Origin: Nocardia australiensis
Lineage (GTDB): Bacteria > Actinomycetota > Actinomycetes > Mycobacteriales > Mycobacteriaceae
DNA length: 64,000 bases
Direction: 5' to 3'
Assembly: GCF_020733705.1 (NCBI RefSeq)
Contig: NZ_JAJFZM010000016.1
Span: 62,001 to 126,000, forward strand
In this document: positions 34,103 through 42,580 of the stretch, one piece after another
How positions within the stretch are numbered: the first letter of the stretch is position 1
Layout: each line of letters begins with the position of its first letter
Program-made: the position numbers and the translations under genes
The notes under the pieces: model-generated
Databases searched by the model: none
What the model saw: only the letters and a program-made list of their open reading frames with translations
Told to the model about the DNA's origin: nothing

Positions 34103-34588
34103 CCGAAGTCGAGCGGAGAGTTGGTTCGTTACTGCTCGGTTGCGCTCGTTGGTCACTCCGTGTGGTCCGGCTCCGCGCTGCTGGCCGTGTTGGTGCTGTA
34201 CTGCCTGATACGAAGGAACCGTTTTAGGTGGCAGGTGCTGCGTGGCGGATCCGTCCCTTACCGCTCGGATCGCACCGTCACCTGTGCCGTGGGTTCGGCG
34301 CCGTGCTGACTTGCGTTGGTGCGGCCGGCCACCCGGTACGAGCAATGTTGTTTTGGGCTACCGCGCCGGACTAAGAAAACAGGGCTGACGTGCCGCTGAG
34401 GTCGAGCGCTAGTGGGTCACGCTATCGCGGCGCCGCCAGCGAACTGGACGGCGCGGCGCGCGAGTGGCGGACGGCGTGCGAGCCGGGGGCCTGGTGCGAT
34501 GCCCCGGAGGTGTCGGCGGGGACTGTAGACAGGTAGGGAATTGGTGCGATGACTGGAGGTGTCGGTGGGGGAACGTACGATCGGGGCC
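34103..34588. other. Gene-free stretch between comEC and holA
   Basis: About 490 bases. Reading frames are short; the longest, from 34121, encodes a 62-residue product with one hydrophobic segment but no ribosome binding site and unusual codon use, so I do not call it. No tRNA, repeat or clear terminator seen. Confidence 0.4.
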
Positions 34589-34663
34589 GTGAGCGAGCGC
34601 GGCGGGCGAACGATGGGTGCGGCGACTTCGGACCGAACGGGAGCGAGGTGCGGTCGTGAGTGA
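34589..34663 (+). other. 24-codon upstream ORF overlapping the holA start
   Basis: GTG 34589 begins a frame reading VSERGGRTMGAA... and ending TGA at 34661-34663, eight bases inside holA. It begins with the same GTGAGCGAGCGC element as the nadD-rsfS coupling ORF. No Shine-Dalgarno is obvious, so it could be the leaderless start of the holA message. Translation is inferred only. Confidence 0.35.
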
Positions 34664-35621
34664 GGGGGTTGCGTCCGTGCAGCTGGTGCTCGGGGATGAA
34701 GAGTTGTTGATCGAGCGTGCGGTGGCGGGTATTTCCGCGCGGGTGCGGGCTGCCGCGGCTGATGCGGTGCCGGTCGATCGGTTGCGGGCGGGCGATGCGA
34801 GTACCGCGGAGCTGGCCGAACTGTTGAGCCCCTCGCTATTCGCCGAGGAGCGGCTGATCATTCTGGAGTCGGCTGCTGAGGCAGGCAAGGACGCGGTCGC
34901 GGTTATCACCGCGGCTGCGGCGGATCCGCCCGTGGGCGCGGTGCTGGTGGTACTGCATTCGGGTGGCGGCCGGGCCAAGGCGTTGGCGCCTGCGTTGCAG
35001 AAAGCCGGGGCCGAGGTTCACAACTGTGCCAAATTGACCAAGGCGGCCGAACGAGTCGAGTTCGTGCGCGGCGAGTTCCGGACCGCGGGGGCACGGGTGT
35101 CAGGTGATGTCGTGCAGGTGATGCTGGAAGCGGTCGGCTCGGACCTGCGTGAACTCGCTGCCGCCTGTTCGCAGCTGGCTTCCGACACCGGCGGCAAGAT
35201 CGACGTGGCGGCCGTGCGGCGTTACTACTCGGGCCGAGCCGAGGTGACGGGTTTCGATGTCGCCGAACTGGCGGTGGCGGGTGACCGTCCCGGCGCGATG
35301 GAGGCACTGCGCTGGGCCAATGATCGCGGCGTCCCGCATGTCCTGCTGGCCGACGCACTCGCCGACTCCGTGCACACCATCGCCAGGGTGGGGTCGGCGG
35401 GCCGCGGCGACCCGTTCAAGCTGGCCCAGCACTTGGGCATGCCGCCGTGGAAGGTGAAGAAGGCCCAGGCCCAAGCTCGTGGCTGGAGTTCGGCCACCAT
35501 CGGCTCCGCACTCCAGGTCGTGGCGGCCCTGAATGCCGACGTCAAGGGTGGCGCCGCCGACGCCAGCTACGCGCTCGAACACGCCCTCACCCAGATCCTC
35601 GACCTGCACACCGCCAGCTGA
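34656..35621 (+). CDS. holA: DNA polymerase III delta subunit
   Basis: 321 residues from GTG 34656 (GAGGT at 34645-34649); the frame extends to 34617. Delta-subunit features: VQLVLGDEELLIERAVAGI at the N-terminus, SLFAEERLIILESAAEAG, AGARVSGDVVQVMLEAVGSDLRELAAACSQLA, and FDVAELAVAGDRPGAMEALRWANDRGVPHVLLADALADSVHTIARV. It opens the beta clamp within the clamp loader. Rv2413c in the same neighbourhood of M. tuberculosis. Confidence 0.93.
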   Translation: MSEGVASVQLVLGDEELLIERAVAGISARVRAAAADAVPVDRLRAGDASTAELAELLSPSLFAEERLIILESAAEAGKDAVAVITAAAADPPVGAVLVVLHSGGGRAKALAPALQKAGAEVHNCAKLTKAAERVEFVRGEFRTAGARVSGDVVQVMLEAVGSDLRELAAACSQLASDTGGKIDVAAVRRYYSGRAEVTGFDVAELAVAGDRPGAMEALRWANDRGVPHVLLADALADSVHTIARVGSAGRGDPFKLAQHLGMPPWKVKKAQAQARGWSSATIGSALQVVAALNADVKGGAADASYALEHALTQILDLHTAS

Positions 35622-35804
35622 GGGAATCGCCCACGCGGGTGGTTCAGCAAAGAATGTCTCACCTACCGCCCGTGGGGGCGGCGTTTGCCTCGAACCGGGA
35701 ACCAGCGCCTCTCGCGTACGGTTGGCAAATCCCGCTGACCAGCATGGTTAATCGACTTTAGCGGATACCGGACAGGCGTCAGCCATGGCAGTCTGGTATC
35801 AGCT

Positions 35805-37160
35805 ATGCATGAGCAATTCGGGTCAGAACGCGTCGATCCTGCCGAGCGCACCCGCACCGCCCGCGCTCGGCGCCATAGCGTGCGCGAACTACACCGCCGC
35901 TCGTCGCGGTGGCGGGTGGGCCGAATGATCGGGAAGGTGATCGTCGGCGTACTGTCGGCGGCCGCGCTGGCGGCCACCGCTATCGGCTGGGGAACGGCGG
36001 GCAGTTTCGAGAACGGTTTTTCCAGGTCGTCGGCCCTCGACGATGATGCGCCGCGTTCACTCGACGGCGACATGAACATCCTGCTGATCGGCCTGGATAC
36101 CCGCAAGGACCCGGACGGCAACAATCTCCCGGAGGAGATTCTGTCGCAACTGCACGCGGGCGACGGCGAGGAAGGCGGCTACAACGCCAACACGCTGATC
36201 CTCGTGCACATCCCGGCCGATCTGAAGAAGATCACGGCCGTCTCCATCCCGCGCGACGACTACGTATCGGTCACCGGCATCCCCGGCTACAGCAAGGCAA
36301 AGATCAAGGAAGCCTACGGACTGAAGAAAGCCGCCGTGCAGGACCAGATGATCAAAAAGGGTGTCACCGATCCGAAGACCCTCGAGCATGCGGGCCGGGA
36401 GGCGGGCCGGGCATCCATCGTGCAGACCGTCCGCAACCTGACCGGTGTGCCGATCGACCGGTTCGCCGAGGTGACACTGGCCGGTTTCTACGATCTGGCC
36501 GAAGCGCTGAACGGTGTCGAGGTCTGCCTGAAGAAGCCGGTGCAGGACCTCGAATTCTCCGGTGCCGATTTCCCGGCGGGCCGTCAGCGGCTCGACCCGG
36601 CCCAAGCGCTTGCCTTTGTCCGTCAGCGACATGGCCTGGAGAACGGTGACCTGGACCGGACCCATCGCCAACAGGCGTTCCTCACCTCCGTCGCCAGAGA
36701 TCTGCGCCGTTCCGGAACCTTCGCCGACGTCGGGAAGTTAGCGGCGCTGATGGATGTCGCGCACCGCAATATCGTGCTGTCGAACGACTGGAATGTGACG
36801 GACTTCCTGCGCACTGCCGGCCAGGTCGACAGTCCGACCGTTGAATTCCGCACCCTGCCGGTGCTGCGCTACGACGTGATCAACGGCCAGGACGTCAATA
36901 TCGTTGACCCGGCCGCCATCCGCCGCGAAATCCGCGCCGCCTTCAGCGCAACCGATCCGGCCGCCCCCGCGACTACCACTGCTCGAACCTCGGCCGCACC
37001 CCCGACTGCGGCGATAACGACGACCGCAACCCCAACACCAACCGCCCGAACCTCCGAGCGTGCCGGTGCATCGGTCAGCGGATCATTAACTCCCACACCG
37101 GATGTCGGCAAGCCTTTCGAAGACGACATCACCGGCGACGCGATTCCGTGCGTGAACTGA
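35805..37160 (+). CDS. LytR-CpsA-Psr (LCP) family cell-wall ligase
   Basis: 451 residues. Basic cytoplasmic N-terminus, one membrane anchor (GKVIVGVLSAAALAATAIGW), then the LCP domain: MNILLIGLDTRKD, TLILVHIPADLKKITAVSIPRDDYV, NLTGVPIDRFAEVTLAGFYDLAEALNGVEVCLKKPV, LDPAQALAFVRQRHGLENGDLDRTHRQQAFL. These hold the Arg and Asp that bind polyprenyl pyrophosphate. LCP enzymes attach glycopolymers such as arabinogalactan to peptidoglycan. A Thr/Ala/Pro-rich tail of about 70 residues (TTTARTSAAPPT) ends the protein. Confidence 0.93.
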   Translation: MHEQFGSERVDPAERTRTARARRHSVRELHRRSSRWRVGRMIGKVIVGVLSAAALAATAIGWGTAGSFENGFSRSSALDDDAPRSLDGDMNILLIGLDTRKDPDGNNLPEEILSQLHAGDGEEGGYNANTLILVHIPADLKKITAVSIPRDDYVSVTGIPGYSKAKIKEAYGLKKAAVQDQMIKKGVTDPKTLEHAGREAGRASIVQTVRNLTGVPIDRFAEVTLAGFYDLAEALNGVEVCLKKPVQDLEFSGADFPAGRQRLDPAQALAFVRQRHGLENGDLDRTHRQQAFLTSVARDLRRSGTFADVGKLAALMDVAHRNIVLSNDWNVTDFLRTAGQVDSPTVEFRTLPVLRYDVINGQDVNIVDPAAIRREIRAAFSATDPAAPATTTARTSAAPPTAAITTTATPTPTARTSERAGASVSGSLTPTPDVGKPFEDDITGDAIPCVN

Positions 37161-37431
37161 CGCGGCTCTCGTCCCAATGCCCAATGTCCAATGCCCCGAA
37201 TTCGCACAGTCGCTGACCCAGTGGCGATCTCGGTGCTCAGCACATTCGCGCCGGTACGCTGTGGGTGATCTACCAAATACGTTGGCTTGCCGCTGTTTTC
37301 AGGTGCGGTGCCGGTTCGGGCGCGCACCGCACCCCCGGCAGACTGCTGAGCACTCGGTACCGCGGATCGGCGCGAGTGAAATAGTGGCTCCCCCGGTCAA
37401 CCACCATCCGACTCGCGGCGATGCCGACTCA

Positions 37432-37725
37432 GCGCCCCGCACCTTCAGGTCGCCGATGGTGACCCATCGAGTCATCGGCCGGTTCAGGAAGACGTACGGG
37501 AAGCCGAGGTCGATGGCGCTGACCTGTTCCAGGCGGGGCAGGCGCTCGGCATAACTCGACATCCAGCACGCCGAGGTTGTCCGCCAGCTGGGCGGCGGTG
37601 CGTGCCCCGATGATCGGTGCGGTTGTGCCGGGGTTGCGGAGTGCCCACGCCAGCGCAACCTGCGATGTCGTCCTATCCGCTTGTGCCGCAACCTCTTTCA
37701 ACACCTGGCACTGATGCCTATCCAA
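37432..37725 (-). pseudogene. Frameshifted 3' fragment of an aldo/keto reductase
   Basis: The minus strand encodes the C-terminal part of an aldo/keto reductase in two frames: HQCQVLKEVAAQADRTTSQVALAWALRN, PIIGARTAAQLADNLGVLDVEL up to about 37555, then a shift into RLPRLEQVSAIDLGFPYVFLNRPMTRWV to the end. The N-terminal 200 residues, including the catalytic Tyr, are absent; the break at about 37726 abuts the end of a different plus-strand fragment (RTIRYRATDAASQAALDRLAAES, stop 37807-37809). Both are remnants. Confidence 0.7.
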
Positions 37726-37839
37726 GGCCCCGACCGGCGGACCATTCGCTACCGCGCGACGGACGCCGCTTCCCAGGCGGCATTGGATCGGCTGGCGGCC
37801 GAGTCCTGATACAGGGAATGCCGCGATGTGGTCGAGCTG

Positions 37840-38118
37840 TTATTCGACGGAGCTGAGGATCGCCTCTTCTTCTTCCTCGTCGGCCTCTTCGTAACGGCCG
37901 TCCCACTCCTCATAGAACGGGACCTCGTCGTCGCGGGTGACGATCCACTCCAACGAGACCGCGCCCTCGCCTGCCGGAATCATGATGTTCTCGATCTTGA
38001 TACCAATCTGCAGAACATCAGCGGCCCGGATGACATCGGCCAGGTCCTCGGACCGAACCACTGTCTGGTTGGCATACAACGTGATGGTGTTGCGGTCGTC
38101 GTCCAACGGAAACTCCAA
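37840..38118 (-). CDS. Small acidic protein of unknown function
   Basis: 92 residues. Only a TTG start (38118) is available because TGA lies just before it in frame, and no clear ribosome binding site is seen. The protein reads MEFPLDDDRNTITLYANQTVVRSEDLADVIRAADVLQIG in parts and ends in an acidic run (EEADEEEEEAILSSVE). Codon use is typical. Convergent remnants lie downstream. Function not recognised; a regulator or inhibitor binding a basic surface is possible because of the tail. Confidence 0.6.
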   Translation of the reverse strand: MEFPLDDDRNTITLYANQTVVRSEDLADVIRAADVLQIGIKIENIMIPAGEGAVSLEWIVTRDDEVPFYEEWDGRYEEADEEEEEAILSSVE

Positions 38119-38275
38119 TCATTAGTGGAACAGTGCTGACGAGTGCCCTCGCTCCGCAGACCCTACCGCCGACGGTCGGGAAGCCGAGCGTTTGCCCGAG
38201 ACCGTTCACGCACCATTCGTCTCCCTGGACTATCGCCGCAGATCACCGGCGGCTTCAGATTTCGGAGACGACAAA

Positions 38276-38306
38276 AGCCGCCGTGGTCGTCGAGGCCACG
38301 GCGGCT
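38276..38306 (-). terminator. Rho-independent terminator of rpsT
   Basis: Perfect 11-base inverted repeat AGCCGCCGTGG / CCACGGCGGCT with a nine-base loop. Read on the minus strand the stem is followed directly by TTTT, and it lies 40 bases after the rpsT stop. Confidence 0.85.
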
Positions 38307-38346
38307 GCGTCAGAAGCAGAAGCGGTATCTCGCGATACCGGCTGAA

Positions 38347-38607
38347 TCAGATCTTGTTGAGGGCCAGCGCGAGGGCCGACTTCTTGTTGGCGGCCTGGTT
38401 GGCGTGGATGACGCCCTTCGAGGCGGCCTTGTCCAGCTTGCGGCTGGCGAACTGCAGCTGCTCGGCAGCCTTGTCCTTATCGCCCGCGGCCGCCGCCTCG
38501 CGGAAGCTGCGGATCGCGGTGCGCAGCGCGGACTTGACCGACTGGTTGCGCTGACGCGCCGCCTCGTTGGTGCGGATCCGCTTCATCTGGGACTTGATGT
38601 TGGCCAC
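38347..38607 (-). CDS. rpsT: 30S ribosomal protein S20
   Basis: 86 residues from GTG 38607 with GAGGAAAC upstream. Sequence ANIKSQMKRIRTNEAARQRN at the start, then RKLDKAASKGVIHANQAANKKSAL, as in S20 proteins, and the high Lys/Arg/Ala content of the family. S20 binds 16S rRNA during 30S assembly. Orientation opposite to holA, as for Rv2412. A strong terminator follows. Confidence 0.97.
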   Translation of the reverse strand: MANIKSQMKRIRTNEAARQRNQSVKSALRTAIRSFREAAAAGDKDKAAEQLQFASRKLDKAASKGVIHANQAANKKSALALALNKI

Positions 38608-38805
38608 GCCTGTTTCCTCGTGTTCCTGTCGCTGAATGGACTGTGCTGAAAAGTTCGGGAGCGTGCGACACACCCGAGGTAATTCGGTAACGCAACGCCG
38701 AAGATCGAGGGTACCAGCCGTCGCACAGCACACGAAATCGTGGTAAACGCCGAGGTAGGACCCGCCGATCGGCAGAACGAGATTTTCGACTGAAATGCGG
38801 GAGCG

Positions 38806-38867
38806 ATGCAAGAATTCAACCTGCGTCTCACACGGCAAAGCCGCTGCATGGCGCACGATTCTTGCAT
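38806..38867. promoter_or_regulatory. Ten-base inverted repeat spanning the ATP-grasp gene start
   Basis: ATGCAAGAAT (38806-38815) is repeated inverted as ATTCTTGCAT (38858-38867), separated by 42 bases. The right arm includes the AT of the likely ATG at 38866. Could be a two-site operator or an RNA stem that hides the start codon. Confidence 0.4.
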
Positions 38868-40593
38868 GACCTCCGCCTCGCCGCCGCGCGCGGCCCGCGC
38901 TGCTGTGCCGTCATCGGTCCGGTCGAACCTGCCTACCGGTAGCCATAGCAGAGGGGTGCCGCAAGGACTGTTCGAAGGCTATCGGCCGGGTCGATTCGAG
39001 CGAGCGTTCGACGAGGTGTTCGATAGCGCCGGCCGAGTGCGCCAGCCCTACAAGGGGATTTTCGCCGCACTGGCGCCGATCGATGTGGCTGATCTGGCCG
39101 CCCGCTCCGACGCCCTGGACCGGGCCTTCATCAATCAGGGCATCACCTTCTCACTGTCGGGGCAGGAACGACCGTTCCCGCTCGATCTGGTGCCGAGGGT
39201 GATCGCGGCGGCGGAGTGGAACAAGCTCGAGCGTGGCATCAAACAGCGGGTGACGGCGCTGGAGTTGTTCCTCGCCGACGTGTACGGCGAGCAGAACATC
39301 CTGCGCGACAAGGTGATCCCGAGGCGCCTTGTCACCTCCTGCCAGCACTTTCACCGCGAAGCCGCAGGCCTGGTCCCGCCCAACGGGGTCCGTATCCACG
39401 TCGCGGGTATCGACCTGATCCGTGACGAGCACGGCGAGTTCCGCGTACTGGAAGACAATCTGCGCTCCCCGTCGGGCGTCTCGTATGTGATGGAGAACCG
39501 GCGCACCATGGCCAGGGTCTTCCCCGATCTGTTCTTCTCGCATCGGGTGCGCGCGGTCGGCGACTACCCGACCCACCTGTTGCGTGCGCTGCGCGCCTCG
39601 GCCGCGCCGAACGAGGCCGATCCGACGGTCGTCGTGCTCACACCGGGTGTGTACAACTCGGCGTACTTCGAGCACTCGCTGCTGGCCAGGCAGATGGGGG
39701 TGGAGCTGGTCGAGGGCCGTGACCTGTTCTGCCGCGACAATGTCGTCTACATGCGCACCACGGCGGGGGAGCGGCAGGTCGACGTGATCTATCGCCGCAT
39801 CGACGACGCCTTCCTCGATCCGATGCACTTCCGGCCGGATTCGGTGCTCGGCGTCGCCGGACTGGTGAACGCCGCGCGAGCGGGCAATGTGGTCATCTCC
39901 AGCGCGATCGGCAACGGCGTCGGCGACGACAAACTGATCTACGCCTATGTCCCGACGATCATCGAGTACTACCTCGGTGAGAAGCCGGTGCTGCCGAATG
40001 TCGACACCTATCGCTGCTGGCTCGACGATGAACGCGCGGAGGTGCTCGACCGGATCGGCGAGCTGGTGATCAAGCCGGTGGAGGGTTCCGGCGGTTACGG
40101 CATCGTCATCGGTCCGGACGCCTCGGCGCGCGAGTTGGAGGCGACGCGTCGCAAGATCAGGGCGAATCCGCGGGGGTGGATCGCGCAGCCGGTGGTGCAG
40201 TTGTCGACGGTGCCGACCAAGATCGGCGACGAGTTGGTGCCGCGCCACGTCGACCTGCGGCCATTCGCGGTCAACGACGGCGACGACATCTGGGTGCTGC
40301 CCGGCGGGCTGACGCGCGTCGCGTTGCCAGCGGGCTCGTTGGTGGTCAATTCGAGTCAGGGCGGCGGCAGTAAGGACACCTGGGTGCTCTCGGGGCGGGC
40401 CTCGCCCGCCGACCGCGAGCTCGCCGGTGACGAGCTGGTGAGCGATCCGCCCCAATCGGATACCCGGGAGCTGGGCCGGGGTCTCACCACCGATCAGGCG
40501 AATCAGCAACAACAGCAACAACAGCAGGAACAGCACCAGCACTCGTTGGGGCCGGTACCGGGCCGACGGCCGGGGTCAGGGGTGGTGGCCTGA
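38866..40593 (+). CDS. Circularly permuted ATP-grasp family protein
   Basis: 575 residues from ATG 38866 (GTG 38956 possible). Matches the DUF404/DUF407 family: NQGITFSLSGQERPFPLDLVPRVI, RRLVTSCQHFHREAAGL, RVLEDNLRSPSGVSYVMENRR, DLFCRDNVVYMRTT, LVIKPVEGSGGYGIVIGP and PRHVDLRPFAV. Like Rv2411c it is followed by an alpha-E protein and a transglutaminase-like protein; such trios are thought to make or modify a peptide, with the substrate unknown. The C-terminus has a Gln tract (eight Gln then E-Q-H-Q-H) coded by CAA/CAG, about 40 residues from the end. Confidence 0.88.
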   Translation: MTSASPPRAARAAVPSSVRSNLPTGSHSRGVPQGLFEGYRPGRFERAFDEVFDSAGRVRQPYKGIFAALAPIDVADLAARSDALDRAFINQGITFSLSGQERPFPLDLVPRVIAAAEWNKLERGIKQRVTALELFLADVYGEQNILRDKVIPRRLVTSCQHFHREAAGLVPPNGVRIHVAGIDLIRDEHGEFRVLEDNLRSPSGVSYVMENRRTMARVFPDLFFSHRVRAVGDYPTHLLRALRASAAPNEADPTVVVLTPGVYNSAYFEHSLLARQMGVELVEGRDLFCRDNVVYMRTTAGERQVDVIYRRIDDAFLDPMHFRPDSVLGVAGLVNAARAGNVVISSAIGNGVGDDKLIYAYVPTIIEYYLGEKPVLPNVDTYRCWLDDERAEVLDRIGELVIKPVEGSGGYGIVIGPDASARELEATRRKIRANPRGWIAQPVVQLSTVPTKIGDELVPRHVDLRPFAVNDGDDIWVLPGGLTRVALPAGSLVVNSSQGGGSKDTWVLSGRASPADRELAGDELVSDPPQSDTRELGRGLTTDQANQQQQQQQQEQHQHSLGPVPGRRPGSGVVA

Positions 40594-41567
40594 TGCTGGC
40601 CCGCAACGCCGAATCGCTGTATTGGATCGGCCGGTATGTCGAACGGGCCGACGATACCGCCCGCATTCTCGATGTCGCGGTGCATCAACTACTCGAGGAC
40701 GCGACGGTCGACCCGGACCGGACCTCCCGAGTGCTGTTGCGCGTGCTCGGAATCGAGCCGCAGGCCGGTGAGCTCGACGTCTGGTCGGTCACGGATCTGG
40801 TCGCGTTCAGTCATGATCGCGGCGGCTCGATTATCGACTCGATCGTCAATGCTCGCGAGAATGCCAGGGGCGCGAGGGAAGTCACCTCCAGCGAAATGTG
40901 GGAGTGCCTCAACGCCACCTATATCGGCCTGTCGGTGGCGGAGCGGGCCGCGCGCAGTCTCGGCCCGCACGAGTTCTTCCGCTATATCAAGGACCGGACC
41001 GCGATGTTCGCCGGTCTCTCCGATTCCACCCTCAGCCGCGACGACGGCTACCGCTTCCTGCTGCTCGGGCGCTCCATCGAACGCGTGGATATGACGGTGC
41101 GCCTGCTGCTTTCGCGTGCCGGGGACCGCACCTCCTCACCAGCCTGGGTGACCGTGCTGCGCTCGGCGGGCGCGCACGACACCTATCTGCGTACCCATCG
41201 TGGCGCACTGGACGCTAACCTGGTCGCCGAATTCATCCTGCTCGACCGACTGTTTCCGCGTTCGGTCTTCCATTCGGTGCGGGTTGCCGAAACCTGTCTC
41301 GCCGAGCTCGATCAACGGCCCAACAGCCGGGTCGGTGCTAGGCACGAGGCGCAGAGGCTGCTCGGCCGGGCCCGCAGCGAACTCGAATTCCTGCCTCCGG
41401 GTGTGCTTTTGGAGGACCTGCAGACCCGGCTGCTCTCGTTGCAGACGACCTGTCGCGAGGTCAGCGAGGCGATCGCGTTGCAGTACTTTCACGCCGCGCC
41501 CTGGGTGGCCTGGACCGATCTGCGCAGCAGCCATGACAACCACGTGCGGGTGGAAGGTGAATTGTGA
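40593..41567 (+). CDS. Alpha-E domain protein (DUF403)
   Basis: 324 residues, ATG overlapping the TGA of the ATP-grasp gene. N-terminal MLARNAESLYWIGRYVERADDTARILDVAVHQLLED is the family's signature, followed by helical repeats (TSSEMWECLNATYIGLS, RDDGYRFLLLGRSIERVDMTVRLLLSR). It corresponds to Rv2410c and works with the ATP-grasp and transglutaminase partners. No catalytic motif seen. Confidence 0.9.
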   Translation: MLARNAESLYWIGRYVERADDTARILDVAVHQLLEDATVDPDRTSRVLLRVLGIEPQAGELDVWSVTDLVAFSHDRGGSIIDSIVNARENARGAREVTSSEMWECLNATYIGLSVAERAARSLGPHEFFRYIKDRTAMFAGLSDSTLSRDDGYRFLLLGRSIERVDMTVRLLLSRAGDRTSSPAWVTVLRSAGAHDTYLRTHRGALDANLVAEFILLDRLFPRSVFHSVRVAETCLAELDQRPNSRVGARHEAQRLLGRARSELEFLPPGVLLEDLQTRLLSLQTTCREVSEAIALQYFHAAPWVAWTDLRSSHDNHVRVEGEL

Positions 41568-42406
41568 GCTGGCGAATCCGGGTGGTGCACACCACCGGCT
41601 ATGTGTACGACGCGCCGGTCACCCGGTCGTTCAATGAGGCCAGGCTGACCCCGCGCGCCGACAGCAGGCAGAACGTCATCCTCAATCGCGTGGAGACGGT
41701 GCCCGCCACGCGGTCCTATCGCTACACCGACTACTGGGGTACCGCGGTAACGGCCTTCGACCTGCATGCCCCGCACACCGAACTGGAGGTCACCGGTTCA
41801 TCGGTAGTCGAGACCGAACCATTCGCGAGCCCGGCCGAGGAATTGTCGTGGGAACAGTTGCGTTCCGAGTCGATCGGTGACCGTTTCGACGAAATGCTGT
41901 CGGCCACCACCTACGTACCGCGCAACAGAAAACTGGACACCATCGCCCGGCAGCTGGCCAAGGGGGTCGCACCGGCGAAAGCCGTGGTCCGCGCCGCCGA
42001 ATGGGTGCACGAAAACATGGACTACACCGCGGGCACCACCTCGGTGCACACCTCGGCCGTGCAGGCGTTCGCCGAACGCAAGGGAGTCTGCCAGGACTAC
42101 GCGCACCTGAGCTTGGTGCTGTTGCGCAGTATGGGGATCCCCAGCCGCTACGTCTCCGGCTACCTGCACCCCGATCCCGCCGCCGAGATCGGCCATACCG
42201 AGGCAGGCCAATCGCATGCCTGGATCGAGGCGTGGACCGGAATGTGGTGGGGCTATGACCCCACCAACAACATCGCCATCAACGAACAGCATGTTTCGGT
42301 CGGCGTCGGGCGCGATTACGCGGATGTGCCGCCGTTGAAGGGCATCTTCTCGGGCGGCGGATCGACCGACCTTGCGGTCGTCGTCGAGATAACCCGCCTC
42401 GCGTAG
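41564..42406 (+). CDS. Transglutaminase-like cysteine protease family protein
   Basis: 280 residues, GTG overlapping the previous stop (GTGA). The N-terminal bacterial transglutaminase-like domain (RVVHTTGYVYDAPVTRSFNEARLTPR) is followed by the catalytic core: Cys in ERKGVCQDYAHLSLVLLRSMGIPSRYVSGYL, His in SHAWIEAWTGMWWGYDP and Asp just after. Equivalent to Rv2409c. Probably hydrolyses or cross-links a peptide made with the upstream partners. Confidence 0.92.
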   Translation: MSWRIRVVHTTGYVYDAPVTRSFNEARLTPRADSRQNVILNRVETVPATRSYRYTDYWGTAVTAFDLHAPHTELEVTGSSVVETEPFASPAEELSWEQLRSESIGDRFDEMLSATTYVPRNRKLDTIARQLAKGVAPAKAVVRAAEWVHENMDYTAGTTSVHTSAVQAFAERKGVCQDYAHLSLVLLRSMGIPSRYVSGYLHPDPAAEIGHTEAGQSHAWIEAWTGMWWGYDPTNNIAINEQHVSVGVGRDYADVPPLKGIFSGGGSTDLAVVVEITRLA

Positions 42407-42534
42407 CCACCCGATAGGCCGGCGAAAAAAGCCGTCCTGGTGCCGAGGTTGTTGTGGAGCACATCGACCTCGCGTAACGTCCGAGCAGATCGACAATTTT
42501 CGCCGGTATCGAACGCCTAGGACCTGCATGACCA

Positions 42535-42562
42535 GTGCTCCCCGTGTTCGCGGGGGTCATCC
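42535..42562. repeat. Solitary type I-E CRISPR-repeat-like hairpin
   Basis: 28 bases starting GTGCTCCCCG and ending CGGGGGTCATCC. It has the length, the GTGCTCCCCG opening, the GGGG-T-x-ATCC end and the stem of type I-E repeats (CCCCGT / GCGGGG with a GTTC loop, one G-U pair). No second copy is seen at the usual 61-base spacing and no cas genes are in the window. It lies 18 bases before the aquaporin start. Confidence 0.45.
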
Positions 42563-42580
42563 TCTCGGAAGGTGACGAGT

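Noticed and set aside
34121..34309. 62-residue ORF with a membrane segment after comEC
   Set aside because: No ribosome site, Cys and Arg content unlike neighbouring genes, and no coupling to comEC or holA.
39151..40542. Long open frame (463 codons) on the minus strand within the ATP-grasp gene
   Set aside because: Antisense shadow of a well-supported gene; its product is rich in His, Arg and Asp with no recognisable domain. The same reasoning removes the long antisense frames at 3851-4999, 5315-6133, 11499-12503, 15980-17119, 44119-45249 and 47892-48983.
42535..42562. A CRISPR array
   Set aside because: Only a single repeat-like unit; no second copy about 61 bases away on either side and no cas genes, so it is reported as solitary.
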